Below, in pieces: positions 21,708 through 24,453 of a stretch of DNA of 24,453 nt. The stretch covers positions 1 to 24,453 of the forward strand of contig CAKUMQ010000039.1 of assembly GCA_934667845.1 (NCBI GenBank), in the 5' to 3' direction. The translations under genes were made by a program, and so were the position numbers. Numbering within the stretch: position 1 is the stretch's first letter; every line of letters starts with the position of its first letter. Under the pieces are notes generated by a model that worked only from the letters and a program-made list of their open reading frames with translations, was not told where the DNA came from and made no database searches. Source of the DNA: an uncultured Eubacteriales bacterium (GTDB lineage Bacteria; Bacillota; Clostridia; Oscillospirales; Acutalibacteraceae).

Positions 21708-23639
21708 ATGCTGCACATTGATCTGCGCGGAACTGTCCGGGAGGTGACCGAAGGCACTACGCTCGACGCCCTTTGCCGGGAGATCTCCATGGGTCTCTAC
21801 CGATCTACCTGCGCCGCGCGGGTTAACGGCACCGTGACCGATCTGCGGATGCCGCTGACAGCCGACGCGGCGGTAGAATTCCTCACCTTTGAGGATCCGG
21901 ACGGCAAAAAAGTCTACTGGCACACCGCTTCGCACATTATGGCGCAGGCGATCAAGCGCCTGTATCCCGACGTGCATCTGACCATCGGTCCGTCTATCGA
22001 CAGCGGCTTCTACTACGATTTCGATACCGATATGGCGTTCACCGCCGACGTGCTGACCGCGATCGAGGCGGAGATGAAAAAGATCATCAAGGAGGATCTG
22101 CCGATCGAGCGGTTCACGCTGCCCCGTGACGAGGCGCTCGCGCTCATGGCGGCGGAGCCGTATAAGCAGGAGCTGATCCGCGACCTGCCTGAAAACGAGG
22201 AGATCTCGTTCTACCGCCAGGGCGAGTTTACCGACCTCTGCGCCGGTCCGCACCTGCCCTCCACCGGCCGCATCAAGGCGGTCAAGCTGCTGTCCTCCAC
22301 CGGCGCCTATTGGCGCGGCGACGCGAAAAACAAGATGCTCAAGCGCATCTACGGCATCGCGTTCCCGAAGGCATCCGAGCTGGAGGAGCACCTAAACCGT
22401 CTCGAAGAAGCCAAGCGCCGCGACCACAACAAGCTCGGCCGCGAGCTGGAATACTTCACCACGGTGGACGTGATCGGTCAGGGTCTGCCCATCCTGCTGC
22501 CGAAGGGCGCGCGCGTTGTGCAGCTTCTGCAGCGCTGGGTCGAGGATGAGGAGCAAAAGCGCGGCTATCTGCTCACGAAAACGCCGTATATGGCCAAGCG
22601 CGAGCTGTATAAGATCTCCGGTCACTGGGATCACTATCTGGACGGCATGTTTGTCCTCGGCGATCCGCAGGATGAAACCAAGGAGTGCTTCGCGCTCCGC
22701 CCGATGACCTGCCCGTTCCAGTATCAGGTGTTTTTAAACCGCGCCCGCTCCTACCGCGATCTGCCGATGCGTCTCGGCGAGACCTCGACGCTGTTCCGCA
22801 ACGAGGATTCCGGCGAGATGCACGGACTCATCCGCGTGCGACAGTTCACCATCTCGGAGGGACACCTGATCCTCCGCCCCGAGCAGCTCGAGGATGAGTT
22901 CCGCGGCTGTCTGGAGCTCGCCAAATATCTGCTCGACACTGTCGGCATGCTCGAGGACTGCACGTTCCGTTTCTCCCAGTGGGATCCGCACAACACGCAG
23001 AAATATATCGGCACGCCGGAGCAGTGGGACGAGGCGCAGGGCATCATGGGCAAAATCCTCGACGATCTCGGCGTCAACTACACCATCGGCATTGACGAGG
23101 CGGCGTTCTACGGTCCGAAGCTCGACATCCAGTACCGCAACGTGTTCGGCAAAGAGGACACCATCGTAACCATCCAGATCGACCAGCTGCTCGCCGAGCA
23201 GTTTGATATGGAATACACCGATGCGGACGGACAGAAAAAGCGTCCGTACATCATCCACCGCACCTCGCTCGGCTGCTACGAGCGCACGCTCGCCTATCTG
23301 ATCGAGAAATACGCCGGGGCGTTCCCGCTCTGGCTGTCGCCCGAGCAGGTGCGCGTGATGCCCATTTCCGAGCGCCAGAACGAGGCGGTCAGCGCCGTCA
23401 CCGAGCAGCTCAAGGCTGCCGGACTGCGCGCCGAATCGGATCTGCGCAATGAAAAGATCGGCTATAAGATCCGCGAGGCACAGATGGAAAAGATCCCGTA
23501 TATGCTGGTTATAGGCGACAAGGAAGCCGGCGAGGGTCTGGTTTCCGTCCGTTCCCGCAAGGACGGCGATCTCGGCACCATGTCCGTCGACGCCTTCCTC
23601 GCCAAGGCGCTGCTGGAAGTGGCGCAGAAAACCCGTTGA
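21708..23639 (+). CDS. thrS: Threonyl-tRNA synthetase
   Basis: The 643-aa class II synthetase attaches Thr to tRNA-Thr. In order it has a TGS domain (1-60), an editing domain with HTASH (His72, His76) and LCAGPH (Cys178, His182), and a catalytic core with motif 2 TLFRNEDSGEMHGLIRVRQF. The zinc ligands are Cys335 (RPMTCPFQ), His386 (SEGHLIL) and His517 (YIIHRTSLGCYER). The anticodon-binding domain covers from ~545 to the end (QVRVMPIS, SDLRNEKIGYKIREAQ). The catalytic core is a variant: the usual FTQDDAHIF reads FTISEGHLI, and MNCP reads MTCP. I choose the ATG at 21708, with AAGGAG 8 nt upstream; the ATG at 21702 is only 2 nt from it. It is under T-box control. Confidence 0.96.
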   Translation: MLHIDLRGTVREVTEGTTLDALCREISMGLYRSTCAARVNGTVTDLRMPLTADAAVEFLTFEDPDGKKVYWHTASHIMAQAIKRLYPDVHLTIGPSIDSGFYYDFDTDMAFTADVLTAIEAEMKKIIKEDLPIERFTLPRDEALALMAAEPYKQELIRDLPENEEISFYRQGEFTDLCAGPHLPSTGRIKAVKLLSSTGAYWRGDAKNKMLKRIYGIAFPKASELEEHLNRLEEAKRRDHNKLGRELEYFTTVDVIGQGLPILLPKGARVVQLLQRWVEDEEQKRGYLLTKTPYMAKRELYKISGHWDHYLDGMFVLGDPQDETKECFALRPMTCPFQYQVFLNRARSYRDLPMRLGETSTLFRNEDSGEMHGLIRVRQFTISEGHLILRPEQLEDEFRGCLELAKYLLDTVGMLEDCTFRFSQWDPHNTQKYIGTPEQWDEAQGIMGKILDDLGVNYTIGIDEAAFYGPKLDIQYRNVFGKEDTIVTIQIDQLLAEQFDMEYTDADGQKKRPYIIHRTSLGCYERTLAYLIEKYAGAFPLWLSPEQVRVMPISERQNEAVSAVTEQLKAAGLRAESDLRNEKIGYKIREAQMEKIPYMLVIGDKEAGEGLVSVRSRKDGDLGTMSVDAFLAKALLEVAQKTR

Positions 23640-23679
23640 ACCGCAGCGCTGCCGCTGTCTGAATTAGGAGGTCATTACT

Positions 23680-24453
23680 ATGGCAAGAGTCTATAATTTT
23701 TCCGCCGGTCCGTCCATGCTCCCCGAAAAGGTGCTGAAAACCGCCGCCGCCGAGATGCTGGAATACGGCACGTCCGGCCAGTCGGTCATGGAGATGTCCC
23801 ACCGCTCCAAGGAGTATGACGCGATCATCAAAGAGACCGAGGCACTGCTGCGCGAGGTCATGGGTATCCCCGACGACTACGCGGTGCTGTTTTTGCAGGG
23901 CGGCGCGTCCACACAGTTCGCCATGATGCCGCTCAACCTCATGAACGGCTCCGGCAAGGCGGATTTCGTCATCACCGGTCAGTGGGCAAACAAGGCGTAT
24001 CAGGAGGCCGCCCGCTACGGCGACGCGCATATCGTCGCCAGCTCCAAGGATAAGACGTTTTCCTACATCCCGAAGCTGGATCCCGCCGCGTTCACCAAGG
24101 ATGCGGACTATTTCCACATCTGCATGAACAACACGATCTACGGTACGAAATACCACACGCTGCCCGAGACCGGCAATGTACCGCTGATCGCGGACATTTC
24201 CTCCTGCATCCTGTCCGAGCCGATCGACGTTACAAAGTTCGGTATGCTGTATGCCGGTGCGCAGAAGAATATGGCGCCCGCCGGTCTGACAGTCGCCATC
24301 ATCCGCCGCGACCTCATCGGTCACGCGCGCGACATCTGCCCGACCATGCTCAACTACCAGACCCACGCCGACAACGACTCCATGTTCAACACCCCGCCCT
24401 GCTACTGCATCTACATCGCCGGGCTGGTGCTCAAGTGGATCCGCGACGACATC
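23680..24453 (+). CDS. serC: Phosphoserine aminotransferase, N-terminal part (cut by window edge)
   Basis: The first 258 codons of SerC are present and the frame runs to the window edge. SerC transaminates 3-phosphohydroxypyruvate to phosphoserine with PLP and glutamate. Family signatures are VYNFSAGPSMLPEKVL (4-19), GQSVMEMSHRSKEYD (33-47), LFLQGGASTQFAMMPLN, ADISSCILSEPIDV and the Schiff-base Lys196 in AGAQKNMAPAG. TTAGGAGG lies about 8 nt upstream of the ATG. It starts 40 nt after thrS, so it may share the T-box transcript. Confidence 0.96.
   Translation, partial: MARVYNFSAGPSMLPEKVLKTAAAEMLEYGTSGQSVMEMSHRSKEYDAIIKETEALLREVMGIPDDYAVLFLQGGASTQFAMMPLNLMNGSGKADFVITGQWANKAYQEAARYGDAHIVASSKDKTFSYIPKLDPAAFTKDADYFHICMNNTIYGTKYHTLPETGNVPLIADISSCILSEPIDVTKFGMLYAGAQKNMAPAGLTVAIIRRDLIGHARDICPTMLNYQTHADNDSMFNTPPCYCIYIAGLVLKWIRDDI

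Noticed and set aside
1..24453. CRISPR array, insertion sequence or prophage
   Set aside because: I saw no regularly spaced identical repeats, no transposase, integrase or phage structural genes and no target-site duplications on either strand.

Overview
The window looks like a chromosomal segment of a GC-rich Firmicute of class Clostridia, most like the Oscillospiraceae/Ruminococcaceae. This rests on AGGAGG-type ribosome binding sites, sigma-A type promoters, a thrS T-box leader, a CwlD-like amidase, YitT/DUF2179 and YmdB families, and tightly overlapped operons. Most of it is core metabolism, cell-wall and informational genes. There is no transposase, integrase, phage structural gene or CRISPR array.

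Layout. Positions 1-770 (minus) hold the N-terminal part of a secreted protein that runs off the left edge. Its own promoter and a ~170-nt leader contain a perfect palindrome followed by a U-tract, which looks like an attenuator. An XRE-type repressor (minus) and a SLOG/DUF1273 protein (plus) are divergent and share a 15-bp box repeated in inverted orientation. A ~580-bp stretch without a convincing gene follows; it has a strong minus-strand promoter and repeated Shine-Dalgarno-like hairpins and may encode a small RNA. Next are cwlD-like amidase and radA, tRNA-Arg(ACG) with its own promoter and terminator, and an unrecognised 466-aa membrane protein. Then comes murA, with a long hairpin-rich leader, followed by a YitT-family membrane protein, ymdB, and a class II aldolase homologue that has lost most catalytic residues and ends in a helix like a microcompartment encapsulation peptide.

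Positions 10751-19931 (minus) form a nine-gene aromatic amino acid operon. In transcription order it is: aminotransferase, pheA (chorismate mutase-prephenate dehydratase-ACT), aroB, aroC, an aroE-aroK fusion, aroQ, aroA, tyrA and DAHP synthase. Together these run from erythrose-4-phosphate plus PEP to chorismate and on to phenylalanine and tyrosine. Most genes overlap or lie within 15 nt. One sigma-A promoter with a perfect 8-3-8 dyad just downstream of the start site appears to drive the set.

The right end has a rubredoxin-like gene (minus), a divergent SPFH/prohibitin-like gene (plus), thrS behind a complete T-box, and the first 258 codons of serC. The best leads for undescribed biology are the 2.1-2.4 kb RNA candidate, the degenerate aldolase with its tail, the repressor-SLOG pair, and the leader structures upstream of the secreted protein and of murA.
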